Positions 1 through 6,295 of a stretch of DNA of 6,718 nt are shown here, piece by piece. The notes below the pieces were generated by a model, which was given only the letters and a program-made list of their open reading frames with translations, was not told the origin of the DNA and searched no databases. Position numbers and translations under genes: made by a program. The number at the start of each line of letters is the position of its first letter. Within the stretch, counting starts at the first letter, position 1. Source of the DNA: Syntrophobacter sp. DG_60 (GTDB lineage Bacteria > Desulfobacterota > Desulfofervidia > Desulfofervidales > DG-60); contig LJNA01000090.1 in the NCBI GenBank assembly GCA_001304365.1, positions 1-6,718 of the forward strand, in the 5' to 3' direction.

Positions 1-307
1 GATGATAAAGTCCTGTTCCCAAAAATTCGATATTGGACTCTCTATAGCGCCTGAGAAGGTCTTCAATATCAACCACATCATGAAATGTCTCACGGATAGC
101 GGGCTCCTCAAATTGTTTAAGCAATGTGCCCGAAAAACTCATGTGCAATCTGGCAGCATCTTCATATCCCTCAATCATCCTTGTAGGGCGATCATATGCC
201 CAAAGGACTTGCCTAACCTCCCAACGCTCTTCTGAGTTATGCAATGCCAAGAGGTTTCCTAAAGGCTGATGCATACTGAGGCCAAGTGCATGGTAAATTT
301 CGGGCAT
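1..307 (-). CDS. GH57 family glycoside hydrolase, N-terminal part (runs off the left edge)
   Basis: This is the first 102 residues of a protein that continues beyond the window. It begins MPEIYHALGLSMHQPLGN. The HQP at residues 13-15 matches the first conserved motif of glycoside hydrolase family 57, close to the strand-1 region of the (beta/alpha)7 barrel. The fragment ends FLGTGLYH (residues 95-102), which resembles the next conserved GH57 segment. The overall look is that of COG1449 alpha-amylase/alpha-mannosidase-like proteins, which act on alpha-glucans, but the catalytic Glu and Asp lie outside the window, so the reaction cannot be named. The start is ATG, with a G-rich Shine-Dalgarno (GAGGGGG, 324-318) about 10 bases upstream. 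It follows the SAP-like gene by 49 bases and is probably the next operon member. The plus-strand open frame across this stretch is a shadow of this gene. Confidence 0.85.
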   Translation of the reverse strand, partial: MPEIYHALGLSMHQPLGNLLALHNSEERWEVRQVLWAYDRPTRMIEGYEDAARLHMSFSGTLLKQFEEPAIRETFHDVVDIEDLLRRYRESNIEFLGTGLYH

Positions 308-324
308 AAAGAAGAAACCCCCTC

Positions 325-341
325 GTATTGATTAATAATAC
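325..341 (-). promoter_or_regulatory. imperfect dyad before the GH57 gene
   Basis: In the 49-base spacer the minus strand reads GTATTATTAATCAATAC, an imperfect palindrome with GTATT/AATAC arms. It lies directly before the Shine-Dalgarno of the GH57 gene and just after a TTGACT hexamer. It could be an operator or part of an internal promoter, but a short AT-rich dyad can arise by chance. Confidence 0.15.
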
Positions 342-356
342 AAGTCAAAGTTAGCC

Positions 357-884
357 CTAAATCTCAAATTCCTCAGGCTCAGGAACCCAAATGCTTCGCC
401 AATTATCTAGCTTTTCTTTAAGGGCGTGAATCTGAGCTGATGCCCACTGCTTAGCTTCATCAGACGTGGGTGATGTCTTGATAATAGAATCATCAGTGCC
501 TTCCCCTAAGCTCCAGCCTTCATCCGCTGGGTTTCCCAAAGTTGGCCCAAAGATGTTACACGTCGGGAAATCACCTTGATCCACTACCTTAATGGTTGCC
601 TTAATGGAGCCATCAGCATTTTTCCAATATACTGTCTGCAGTTTCATTTTTGCCTCCTTTTCTATAATAAAAGGCCCAATTTCGCGAATATCCTCAATTT
701 GAGCTTTAAGACAGTCATCTCGCCATAGGCATTCCTCTTCACTACAGGTCCTAACTCTTTCTGTAGCGTAGCAATCGATATTGCCCTCAGCCCGCTGAAT
801 TGCTTTAATAAGCTCTGTTTTCCCCATGTTTCCCAGCTCAATTCCTATCTTTTTGGCTCTTTCTCGAATTTCCAAGATGTCCAT
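357..884 (-). CDS. SAP-like four-cysteine protein fused to an unknown C-terminal domain
   Basis: The 175-residue frame has two unlike halves. Residues 1-35 (two short helices around LGNMGKTELIKAIQ) resemble a SAP/Rho-N-type helix-extended-loop-helix motif, a fold usually tied to nucleic-acid binding. Next comes a cysteine cluster at C38, C47, C52 and C58 with the CLWRDDC motif, possibly a metal site. From M80 onward (MKLQTVYWKNADGSIK...) the sequence changes character: beta-rich, acidic, with no family I recognise, ending in a helix (about residues 145-165) and an acidic tail. An AAGGAGG sits five bases before M80, so a separate protein of 96 residues may start there. The main start is ATG, with AAGGA (897-893) eight bases upstream. 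It lies 40 bases after the GT4-like gene and 49 before the GH57 gene, consistent with one operon. Function is unknown; the SAP call is by pattern only. Confidence 0.75.
   Translation of the reverse strand: MDILEIRERAKKIGIELGNMGKTELIKAIQRAEGNIDCYATERVRTCSEEECLWRDDCLKAQIEDIREIGPFIIEKEAKMKLQTVYWKNADGSIKATIKVVDQGDFPTCNIFGPTLGNPADEGWSLGEGTDDSIIKTSPTSDEAKQWASAQIHALKEKLDNWRSIWVPEPEEFEI
645..659 (-). promoter_or_regulatory. strong internal Shine-Dalgarno plus ATG inside the SAP-like ORF
   Basis: The minus strand reads AAGGAGG (659-653), a five-base spacer, then ATG (647-645) in the same frame as the upstream SAP-like half. It is the closest match to the consensus ribosome-binding site in this window. 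In the +1 frame there is a TAG at 664-662, just before this site. That is what would be expected if two genes had been joined by a small indel, or if one message makes a long and a short product. Confidence 0.6.
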
Positions 885-924
885 TTATCTCTTCCTTCAG
901 AAGATAACTATATTTCAACCCAGA

Positions 925-2100
925 TTATGCAGATAGCAACGCAGTTTTTTTAATAACAGCAACGGTTTTGTTTTCTAATAGACTTTGATAAACCTTTTCA
1001 ACCTTGCCAGCAACGCCGCTCCATGAAAAGGTGTTTCTAATCCTCCTCCAGCCATTCTTTGCTATTAAATGCCCATATTCCCAATCAGAAACAATCTTTT
1101 CAATGCCCCATCTAATAGAATCCGGGTTGTCCTGTACCATAATCCCATCATTTTCATGATGGATCAAACCAAAAGAGCCCTCATAAGTAGCTACTACAGG
1201 CTTTTCTGAACTCCATGCAGCCAAGATTTGATAGGGAGTACTCACTTTACGGCTTGGGATGACTACCATATCTGATGCCTGAAACAACTCATAAAGTTCC
1301 TTCCCCTCCTTATGGCCAAGGAAGCGCACTGCATATTCTATGTAAGAATAATGGGCATATATCCTGAGGGACCACATCAGGTCTCCATCTCCTACAAATA
1401 CAAAGTGCAAATTTGGGTATCTTTCTAATAGGGTTGGTATAGCCTTGATTAGGATATCAGGGCCATTTGCCTCACTTAATTCTCCTACAAAGAGTATTAA
1501 AGGGTCAAGTGGCCCTATATCATACCGTTTTTTGATAGCCCCTGGGTCTGAAACACCCCTAAAGTCTTTATAGCCAAATCCATCATAAATTAATGTTACC
1601 TTGTTTTCAGGGATCAAAAAATCCTTACAGACTTTTTTATGTACTATGGGATTCCAAGCAATAATCCGATCGCTTATCTGTGCCACTAGTCTTTCTAACC
1701 GATAAATCTTTTCAGATTCTTTGCCCGTTTCCTCTTTTATATGCATTTTTTCTGTAGAGTGTGTACTGTAAACCAACCTTCCACGGTACTTTTTTCTTAA
1801 GTTAATGCCTGCATAACATGGGTGCCATTCACAAATGTGTATCACATCAAATGCCCCTTTTTTATATTCTTCCAGGATCTGCTGAGCTATTGCATCTGAC
1901 AAATTTCGTGCATCTTTATAAGTTACGGTGTTAGAATGATTGCCCTCTGGAGTATATAGATGGATTTGGTTCCCCTTTTGCTTTAGAGCCTTGGCCAGTT
2001 CTATTACATGACCTATGCCTTTCCAGGAAAGCATGGCAATATGCCATCGCTGTTCAGGCCTTTTACGTTTGGATTGCGGTGTCCTCTTTCTTCCAGCCAC
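925..2100 (-). CDS. degenerate GT4 paralogue, probable pseudo-glycosyltransferase
   Basis: This 391-residue GT-B-fold protein is clearly related to the GT4 encoded at 4834-5991. They share SW near the N-terminus, the THSTE segment (113-117), DPGAIK-x-RY (185-193), LFVG...GPD, FVGDGD and FLG-K-G. The catalytic features are missing. R218 and K223 of the paralogue, which in GT4 enzymes hold the donor diphosphate, are E207 and N212 here. The two glutamates of the E-x7-E motif are V286 and A294. The N-terminal Gly-Gly loop is deleted. HAHDW has become HICEW. The fold-forming residues are kept and the frame is open, so this looks like a maintained non-catalytic protein rather than a decayed gene. 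The start is GTG, sharing one base with the branching-enzyme TAG stop (TAGTG), which suggests translational coupling. A basic tail (residues 1-19) precedes the domain. Its role may be regulatory or glucan binding; this is inferred. Confidence 0.85.
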   Translation of the reverse strand: MAGRKRTPQSKRKRPEQRWHIAMLSWKGIGHVIELAKALKQKGNQIHLYTPEGNHSNTVTYKDARNLSDAIAQQILEEYKKGAFDVIHICEWHPCYAGINLRKKYRGRLVYSTHSTEKMHIKEETGKESEKIYRLERLVAQISDRIIAWNPIVHKKVCKDFLIPENKVTLIYDGFGYKDFRGVSDPGAIKKRYDIGPLDPLILFVGELSEANGPDILIKAIPTLLERYPNLHFVFVGDGDLMWSLRIYAHYSYIEYAVRFLGHKEGKELYELFQASDMVVIPSRKVSTPYQILAAWSSEKPVVATYEGSFGLIHHENDGIMVQDNPDSIRWGIEKIVSDWEYGHLIAKNGWRRIRNTFSWSGVAGKVEKVYQSLLENKTVAVIKKTALLSA

Positions 2101-3728
2101 TATTTATACCACATGATTTCAGGTTCTTTAAATACATGGTTTGTCTTTTGGCAGTGGTTTAAGTGATGCCAATCCCCATCATCAATAAATTGATTGTGGA
2201 TGTAATTCCATGCTAACCGAGTCAGTCTATTGAAATTTTCAAAGTGTTCTACTACCCGGCCCTCAGCATAGTCTTTGGTATGGTTATTGGTTATCATAAA
2301 CTGCCAATCCGATGATTGAAGGAGCATCGATTCACGGATTATCTGCCTTAATATTTGTTGTAATTTATTATCGGGCCTAAAATGAGTTGCTAAGTGTCGA
2401 ATTTCCTGCTCTGCTCTGTAAATGTTTTTCCAGATCCACTGGGTTTTTCCATTAAACCAGGTTTCACTGTTATATTTTGCACCCCATGAAGATTCTGGCA
2501 TGTATACCCGGTTATAAGCAGGATTTTCTTTTATACACTCTTTACAGGTTAACATCCTGATTTCAGGGTCTTCGCTGATTAATCTTATTAGACGATAAAA
2601 GAATGTGCTGCCCTCAAACCACCAGTGCCCAAATAGTTCAGTGTCAAAGGCACATACTGCTACAGCAGGCCTTCCTGCATAGTAATGGTGAGCTTTTAGT
2701 CTCTTTTTAATAAGCCACTTATAATGATCAGATTGCTCTGACATGACATTTTTGACATCTCCGGGATAATATAAGTGTTTATAGGCCATGTCCAGAGTCC
2801 TCTGGGTTATCTTCCAGTATCTCAATCTACTTGACCAATGCCTTTTATGAAAATCAAGATAAGTTCCATTCCCAGGATAACCTACCCTAAAATCCCAAAT
2901 CTGCTCTGATAATTGATGCTCTCTAACCAAGATGGTAACTGGATGATTGCCTATATAATAGGTATCCATAGATGATTTATGGATATCATGAGGATGCGAC
3001 CTGTTTAGTTGTTCATTATCTACTACAAAGTATCTTATTCCATTTTCATATAAAAACTCCTCCAGGCCCTTACGCACATAACTATCAAGGTTTCCAGGCC
3101 GCCCATTTCCTATAGGGGGGGTCCAAAAGCAATTGGGCCTATAGCCGCATTCTGGTAGCCAGAAGCCTTCAGGTTTTTTTCCAAAACACTGCTCATATAT
3201 CTGGATGGCCATCTTTATCTGTGCCTGAATGCTTGTATCTTCCCTTAACAAGGGGAGGTAACCATGGGTAGCAGCAGTGGTAAGGATTTCAATATGGCCT
3301 TCATCTTGAAGGCTCTTGAATTCATTAATTAGATTACAGTGGTACTCTTTTTCAAAAATAGATAGGGTTTTATAATAAAATTTTTTCCATAGCCTTGCTA
3401 AATAATGCATATGGAACTCTAAATTTCTAAAATATTCCTTGTCCTTCTCAGCTAATTCCGTTTTCAAGCGGCAATAGTCCCTAAATTTTTCTATAAAATA
3501 GGGGCTATTTAGCTGCTCTATCAAGATAGGGGAAAGGCTAATAGATACCTTAGGACTAATCCCTTGCCTTACTAATTTTTTAAGCATATTTAAAAGAGGG
3601 ATATAGCACTCAGCCACTGCCTCAGATAGCCAGTTCTCACCTATCTCATCATGGTAAAGAACATAAGGAATATGGGAGTGCAGGATAAATAGAAATGACC
3701 CGTAAAAACGTCCTGTATCCTTAGTCAT
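2100..3728 (-). CDS. GH57 (DUF1957) 1,4-alpha-glucan branching enzyme
   Basis: This enzyme should cut an alpha-1,4-glucan chain and rejoin it by an alpha-1,6 bond, making branches in glycogen-like polymer in the cytoplasm. The 542-residue length suits bacterial GH57 branching enzymes. Motifs in order are: HSHIPYV (17-23); the ENW...EAVAECYIPLL helix (31-46); ATHGYLPLL (153-161); GFWLPECGY (188-196), with E193 as expected nucleophile; IWDF..GYPGNGTYLDF (277-293); FDTELFGHWWFEG (361-373), with D362 as expected acid/base; SSWG (413-416) and ETWFNG (422-427), with the tryptophans conserved in characterised branching enzymes. The C-terminal helical domain (LLQSSDWQFMI, then DYAEGR) is also typical. 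The ATG at 3728 is supported by an in-frame TAG at 3743-3741, but no good Shine-Dalgarno is visible. It overlaps the pseudo-GT4 start by one base. GH57 branching enzymes are not homologous to GH13 GlgB, so no gene symbol is given. Confidence 0.93.
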   Translation of the reverse strand: MTKDTGRFYGSFLFILHSHIPYVLYHDEIGENWLSEAVAECYIPLLNMLKKLVRQGISPKVSISLSPILIEQLNSPYFIEKFRDYCRLKTELAEKDKEYFRNLEFHMHYLARLWKKFYYKTLSIFEKEYHCNLINEFKSLQDEGHIEILTTAATHGYLPLLREDTSIQAQIKMAIQIYEQCFGKKPEGFWLPECGYRPNCFWTPPIGNGRPGNLDSYVRKGLEEFLYENGIRYFVVDNEQLNRSHPHDIHKSSMDTYYIGNHPVTILVREHQLSEQIWDFRVGYPGNGTYLDFHKRHWSSRLRYWKITQRTLDMAYKHLYYPGDVKNVMSEQSDHYKWLIKKRLKAHHYYAGRPAVAVCAFDTELFGHWWFEGSTFFYRLIRLISEDPEIRMLTCKECIKENPAYNRVYMPESSWGAKYNSETWFNGKTQWIWKNIYRAEQEIRHLATHFRPDNKLQQILRQIIRESMLLQSSDWQFMITNNHTKDYAEGRVVEHFENFNRLTRLAWNYIHNQFIDDGDWHHLNHCQKTNHVFKEPEIMWYK

Positions 3729-3760
3729 GGAATCTGTTTTCTAAAGCCCAAATACCCATT

Positions 3761-3844
3761 AGTCAATTCGTTGAATCGTTGATTCGTCAATTCGTTAAAT
3801 AGTCAAACCATCTCACGGTTTTACGATTTAACTAGTCCACGAAT
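3761..3844. repeat. AT-rich intergenic repeat cluster, copy A
   Basis: The 139-base spacer between the pentapeptide and branching-enzyme genes holds repeated units. GTCAATTCGTT occurs at 3762-3772 and 3786-3796, and further ATTCGT copies lie between. GATTTAACTAGTCCACGAAT at 3825-3844 matches 17 of 20 bases of 4814-4833 in the other spacer. The rest of the spacer (ATTTGAAATTTGACATTTG-like, from 3843) is also low complexity. No convincing promoter or terminator is seen. Confidence 0.7.
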
Positions 3845-3867
3845 TTGAAATTTGACATTTGTCATCT

Positions 3868-4740
3868 TTAATAATATTTTTTAGGAAAATGACTTTTTAA
3901 ATACTCTAGAAACGCTCCTTTAGGTGGATTGCCTGCACGCCACCAGTCAGCACCTTTCAGGCTTGCCCCTTTAAATTGAGTAATCTCTGATAAGTCTGCC
4001 CCTGCCAGAAGCGCATAATCCAAAACAGCGTGTTTTAGAATAGCCCTTTTTAAATTGGCATTTACCAGGTATGCATCTTTTAAATTGCACCCCTCTAAAT
4101 TGGCTCCTTCCAGATTGGCTCCTCCAAGGTTCACATCTTCTAGTTCGGCATGTTTTAAATCTAGACCTTTAAGGAATGCTCCAGATAAATCTTTACCGCT
4201 CAGCAGAATACGGCATCTAATCCACTCATCACGTGACAATAATTTTCCTCCAAACCAAACCCTACCAATAATGGCCTGCGAAATGTTTGCCTGATCAACA
4301 CAGGCATCATCTAAATCAGTATTATCAATAATGCTTCCTTCTAGATTTGTATATTTCAAGTTAGCTCCCTTAAAGCAGGCAAATCTCAAATTGGTAAAAG
4401 ATAAGTCTGCCTTCTCAAAATTTGACCTACTAAAATCTCCACCCTCAAAGTTTGCATGGGAAAGATTGGCCCCGTATATAAAAGAATTGGTTATTTTTGC
4501 CCCCCTTAGGTCAGCACACTCTAAGTGGGCCCTTTCAAGGTTAACATTTTCTCCCCATACATTTCTTAAGTCACTGGATTTCATAAATGCCTCTCTGGCA
4601 TAAATATTTGAAATATTGGAGAAGCTCAAATTTGCCTCAAAGAGATTGGCCTTTTCTATGTTTACCTGACATAAATTGGCACTAGATAAATTAACGCCCA
4701 CCAGGTGCTGACCATGCCAATATTTTCCAGAAAAATCCAC
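3868..4740 (-). CDS. pentapeptide-repeat protein
   Basis: The 290-residue protein is built from tandem A(D/N)LXX-type pentapeptides, which fold into a right-handed quadrilateral beta-helix. One block spans roughly residues 12-158 (for example ANLFEANL, ADLSFTNL, ANLKYTNL). A second spans roughly 183-265 (GGANLEGANLEGCNLKDAYL). They are split by a non-repeat segment at about 159-182 (WFGGKLLSRDEWIRC). The C-terminus (ADWWRAGNPPKGAFLEYLKSHFPKKYY, read in parts at 264-290) is a basic cap. No signal peptide or membrane segment is visible, so it is probably cytoplasmic. The start is GTG; an in-frame TAA at 4752-4750 leaves no room for an upstream start, and the Shine-Dalgarno is poor. Pentapeptide proteins have varied roles, including gyrase mimicry, and none is predictable here. 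It sits between the GT4 and branching-enzyme genes with repeats on both sides, so it may be a later arrival. Confidence 0.9.
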   Translation of the reverse strand: MDFSGKYWHGQHLVGVNLSSANLCQVNIEKANLFEANLSFSNISNIYAREAFMKSSDLRNVWGENVNLERAHLECADLRGAKITNSFIYGANLSHANFEGGDFSRSNFEKADLSFTNLRFACFKGANLKYTNLEGSIIDNTDLDDACVDQANISQAIIGRVWFGGKLLSRDEWIRCRILLSGKDLSGAFLKGLDLKHAELEDVNLGGANLEGANLEGCNLKDAYLVNANLKRAILKHAVLDYALLAGADLSEITQFKGASLKGADWWRAGNPPKGAFLEYLKSHFPKKYY

Positions 4741-4746
4741 TTTTTC

Positions 4747-4833
4747 TAGTTAATTCGTTAAATATAGTTAATTCGTTAATTCGTAAAACTGTTTAATAAT
4801 TTAACGAATAAATGATTCAACTATTCCACGATT
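4747..4833. repeat. AT-rich intergenic repeat cluster, copy B
   Basis: The spacer after the GT4 gene contains TAGTTAATTCGTTAA at 4747-4761 and 4765-4779 (period 18) and a shortened ATTCGTAA at 4779-4786. An inverted copy, TTAACGAAT, is at 4801-4809. GATTCAACTATTCCACGATT at 4814-4833 matches 3825-3844 at 17 of 20 positions and abuts the GT4 stop codon. The direct and inverted units could fold into a hairpin. The repeat units are too short and irregular for CRISPR. Confidence 0.7.
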
Positions 4834-5991
4834 CTAAGACTCATAAACCCCAAGCATTTTGTTTGCTATAATATTCCAGGAAAAGGCTACTTCAACTGTA
4901 TATCTTCCATTCCTCCCCATCCACCTTAGGCGGTCAAAGTCAGAGAGGAGGGTGCCTATTCCCCAGGCAATGGAATGGGGATTAGCATAAACAGTCAGAC
5001 CATTGACTTCATGCCATACAAATTCCTTTGGGCCTCCATTTTCTACTACTACCACTGGTTTTCCTGCACTCCATGCCTCAAGGATCACTATACCAAATGG
5101 TTCGTTTCTACTGGGCACACAAACTATATCCGCAGACTTATATATTTCAACAAGCTCAAGACCAGACTTAAATCCCAAAAACCTAGTGGCATGAGAAATC
5201 CTAAGTTGAATGGCCCTTGCCTCTAAATGGCCTTTCATATCTCCATCACCGGCAAAGAGAAATTTGGCATGTGGATAATAATGGAGGACATAAGGGATGG
5301 CTTCAACAAGCAAATCCGGCCCCTTTTGGTGAGTAAGCCTTCCTACAAACAGTACGGTAGGATCCATTGGGGCAACGGCATATCTAGCCTTTATCGCCCC
5401 AGGGTCAACATAGCCATTAAAATTGTGATTGCTAATACCATTATAGATTACCTCAACCTTCCAGTCAGGCACCCCATACATCCACATGATTTCACTTTTC
5501 AATGCACCTGATACAGCAGTAACCCTATCGGCCACCCAACAGCTCATCCTTTCTTTGTCCCTTATAACAGCAGACCTGCCTCCCCAAAAATTGTTCCCAC
5601 ACCTTCCGTATTCTGTAGAATGGATAGTAAAGATGCATTTCTTTCCCTTTCCTTGCTTTATCCAGAGCATGGCATTTGCAGTAACCCAATCGTGTGCATG
5701 AATGATGTCAAATCCTCCTATATAATCCTCAGTTTGGAGGAAATAATGTACAAAGGAGCGGCACATACTATCCATTTCTATAATAAAATCAGAGTGATAG
5801 TTATGGGGGCATCGGTGATAATGCACACCATCTATCCTTTCATATAGGCTTTGCCCATAACCTATTCTGGTAAATACATGGACTTCGTGCCCCTTCCTTT
5901 CCAAGGCAGCAGCCAGTTCTGTTACAGCCGACGCAATACCTCCTGAACGGATAGAGTGCAAGGATTCCCACGAAATTAGTGCTATCTTCAT
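4834..5991 (-). CDS. GT4 glycosyltransferase, glycogen/starch-synthase-like
   Basis: The 385-residue enzyme has the GT-B two-domain fold of retaining GT4 transferases. It should transfer a sugar, most likely glucose from ADP- or UDP-glucose, onto an alpha-1,4-glucan end; the donor cannot be read from the sequence. Visible features are: SGGIA glycine-rich loop (16-20); HAHDW (98-102); TIHSTEYGR (122-130); YNG (183-185); FVGR-LTHQKG with R218 and K223, the usual diphosphate-binding pair; FAGDGD (246-251); and E297-PFGIVIL-E305, the E-x7-E motif, followed by AWSAGKPVV. No signal peptide is seen, so it is cytoplasmic. The ATG is fixed by an in-frame TGA at 5997-5995; the Shine-Dalgarno is weak. 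The neighbouring branching enzyme and GH57 genes support an alpha-glucan role. The gene at 925-2100 is a degenerate paralogue. Similar GT4 enzymes act on other polysaccharides, so substrate confidence is moderate. Confidence 0.9.
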   Translation of the reverse strand: MKIALISWESLHSIRSGGIASAVTELAAALERKGHEVHVFTRIGYGQSLYERIDGVHYHRCPHNYHSDFIIEMDSMCRSFVHYFLQTEDYIGGFDIIHAHDWVTANAMLWIKQGKGKKCIFTIHSTEYGRCGNNFWGGRSAVIRDKERMSCWVADRVTAVSGALKSEIMWMYGVPDWKVEVIYNGISNHNFNGYVDPGAIKARYAVAPMDPTVLFVGRLTHQKGPDLLVEAIPYVLHYYPHAKFLFAGDGDMKGHLEARAIQLRISHATRFLGFKSGLELVEIYKSADIVCVPSRNEPFGIVILEAWSAGKPVVVVENGGPKEFVWHEVNGLTVYANPHSIAWGIGTLLSDFDRLRWMGRNGRYTVEVAFSWNIIANKMLGVYES

Positions 5992-6017
5992 CTTTCAATA
6001 CTCAGCAAATTGCACCA

Positions 6018-6046
6018 AATTTAATTTAAAAAAATTTAAATATCAA
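6018..6046 (-). promoter_or_regulatory. possible sigma-70-type promoter for the GT4 gene
   Basis: On the minus strand TTGATA (6046-6041) is followed after 17 bases by TAAATT (6023-6018), matching TTGACA at 5 of 6 and TATAAT at 4 of 6 positions. It would start transcription shortly before the GT4 ATG at 5991. The tract is very AT-rich, so chance matches are likely. Confidence 0.3.
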
Positions 6047-6050
6047 TATG

Positions 6051-6091
6051 AGGTAAAGGCAAAAGTAAAATTTTTTTCTTTGCCTTTACCT
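6051..6091. other. 13-bp perfect inverted repeat (hairpin)
   Basis: AGGTAAAGGCAAA (6051-6063) is exactly complementary to TTTGCCTTTACCT (6079-6091), with a 15-base AT-rich loop. It lies between the stop of the 40-residue ORF (6153) and the candidate promoter of the GT4 gene. On the minus strand a T-run follows only about 11 bases later, so it is not a clear intrinsic terminator. It may be a weak terminator for the small ORF, an mRNA-stabilising hairpin, or an operator beside the -35 site. Confidence 0.5.
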
Positions 6092-6152
6092 TAACTTTTA
6101 GCTAATTTTCTTTTATCATTTAAGTTTTCTAAATCTTTACTTCCGAATTAAC

Positions 6153-6275
6153 TTATTTTTCTTCCTCCTCAATTTCTACGAAGACAAACATAGGGGAAAG
6201 CACCGGAGGCGATTCTTCTTTTATCTCCTTTTTTTTCAATTTTTTTTCTTTTTCCAAATCCTTTTCCTCTTCCAT
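6153..6275 (-). CDS. small highly charged 40-residue protein
   Basis: This short frame was found by reading the spacer. It starts at ATG 6275-6273, six bases after a good Shine-Dalgarno (AAGGAG, 6287-6282), and ends at TAA 6155-6153. The product has 40 residues: a charged N-terminal part (MEEEKDLEKEKKLKKKE), then a short hydrophobic stretch SPPVLSPMFVFVEI (22-35), then EEEEK. By count it has 13 Glu, 9 Lys and 1 Asp. The N-terminal half could be a single helix; the hydrophobic part is too short to span a membrane. It resembles no family I know. It lies 161 bases before the GT4 gene and could be co-transcribed with it. Poly-purine tracts can give such frames by chance, but the ribosome site and the non-repetitive PPVLSPMFVFVEI portion argue for a real gene. 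Confidence 0.55.
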   Translation of the reverse strand: MEEEKDLEKEKKLKKKEIKEESPPVLSPMFVFVEIEEEEK

Positions 6276-6295
6276 GATTTTCTCCTTGATACTGA

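Noticed and set aside
2..235. Plus-strand 77-residue open frame
   Set aside because: It lies antisense to a clear GH57 N-terminus with HQP motif and Shine-Dalgarno; the plus-strand translation has no recognisable features.
925..2100. GT4-like gene as a decaying pseudogene
   Set aside because: The frame is full-length without stops or frameshifts, fold-forming segments are kept, and it overlaps the upstream gene precisely, all of which suggest a maintained protein.
4055..4603. Two plus-strand frames opposite the pentapeptide gene
   Set aside because: They are antisense shadows of the pentapeptide repeats, which keep one reverse frame open; the Lys/Pro-rich repetitive translation mirrors the repeat period.
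4747..4809. Possible CRISPR array
   Set aside because: Units of about 15 bases at 18-base period with inverted copies and no regular spacers do not fit a CRISPR array, and no cas gene is present.
4975..5847. Several plus-strand frames opposite the GT4 gene
   Set aside because: They overlap one another and lie antisense to a GT4 gene with full catalytic motifs; no ribosome sites or known domains.
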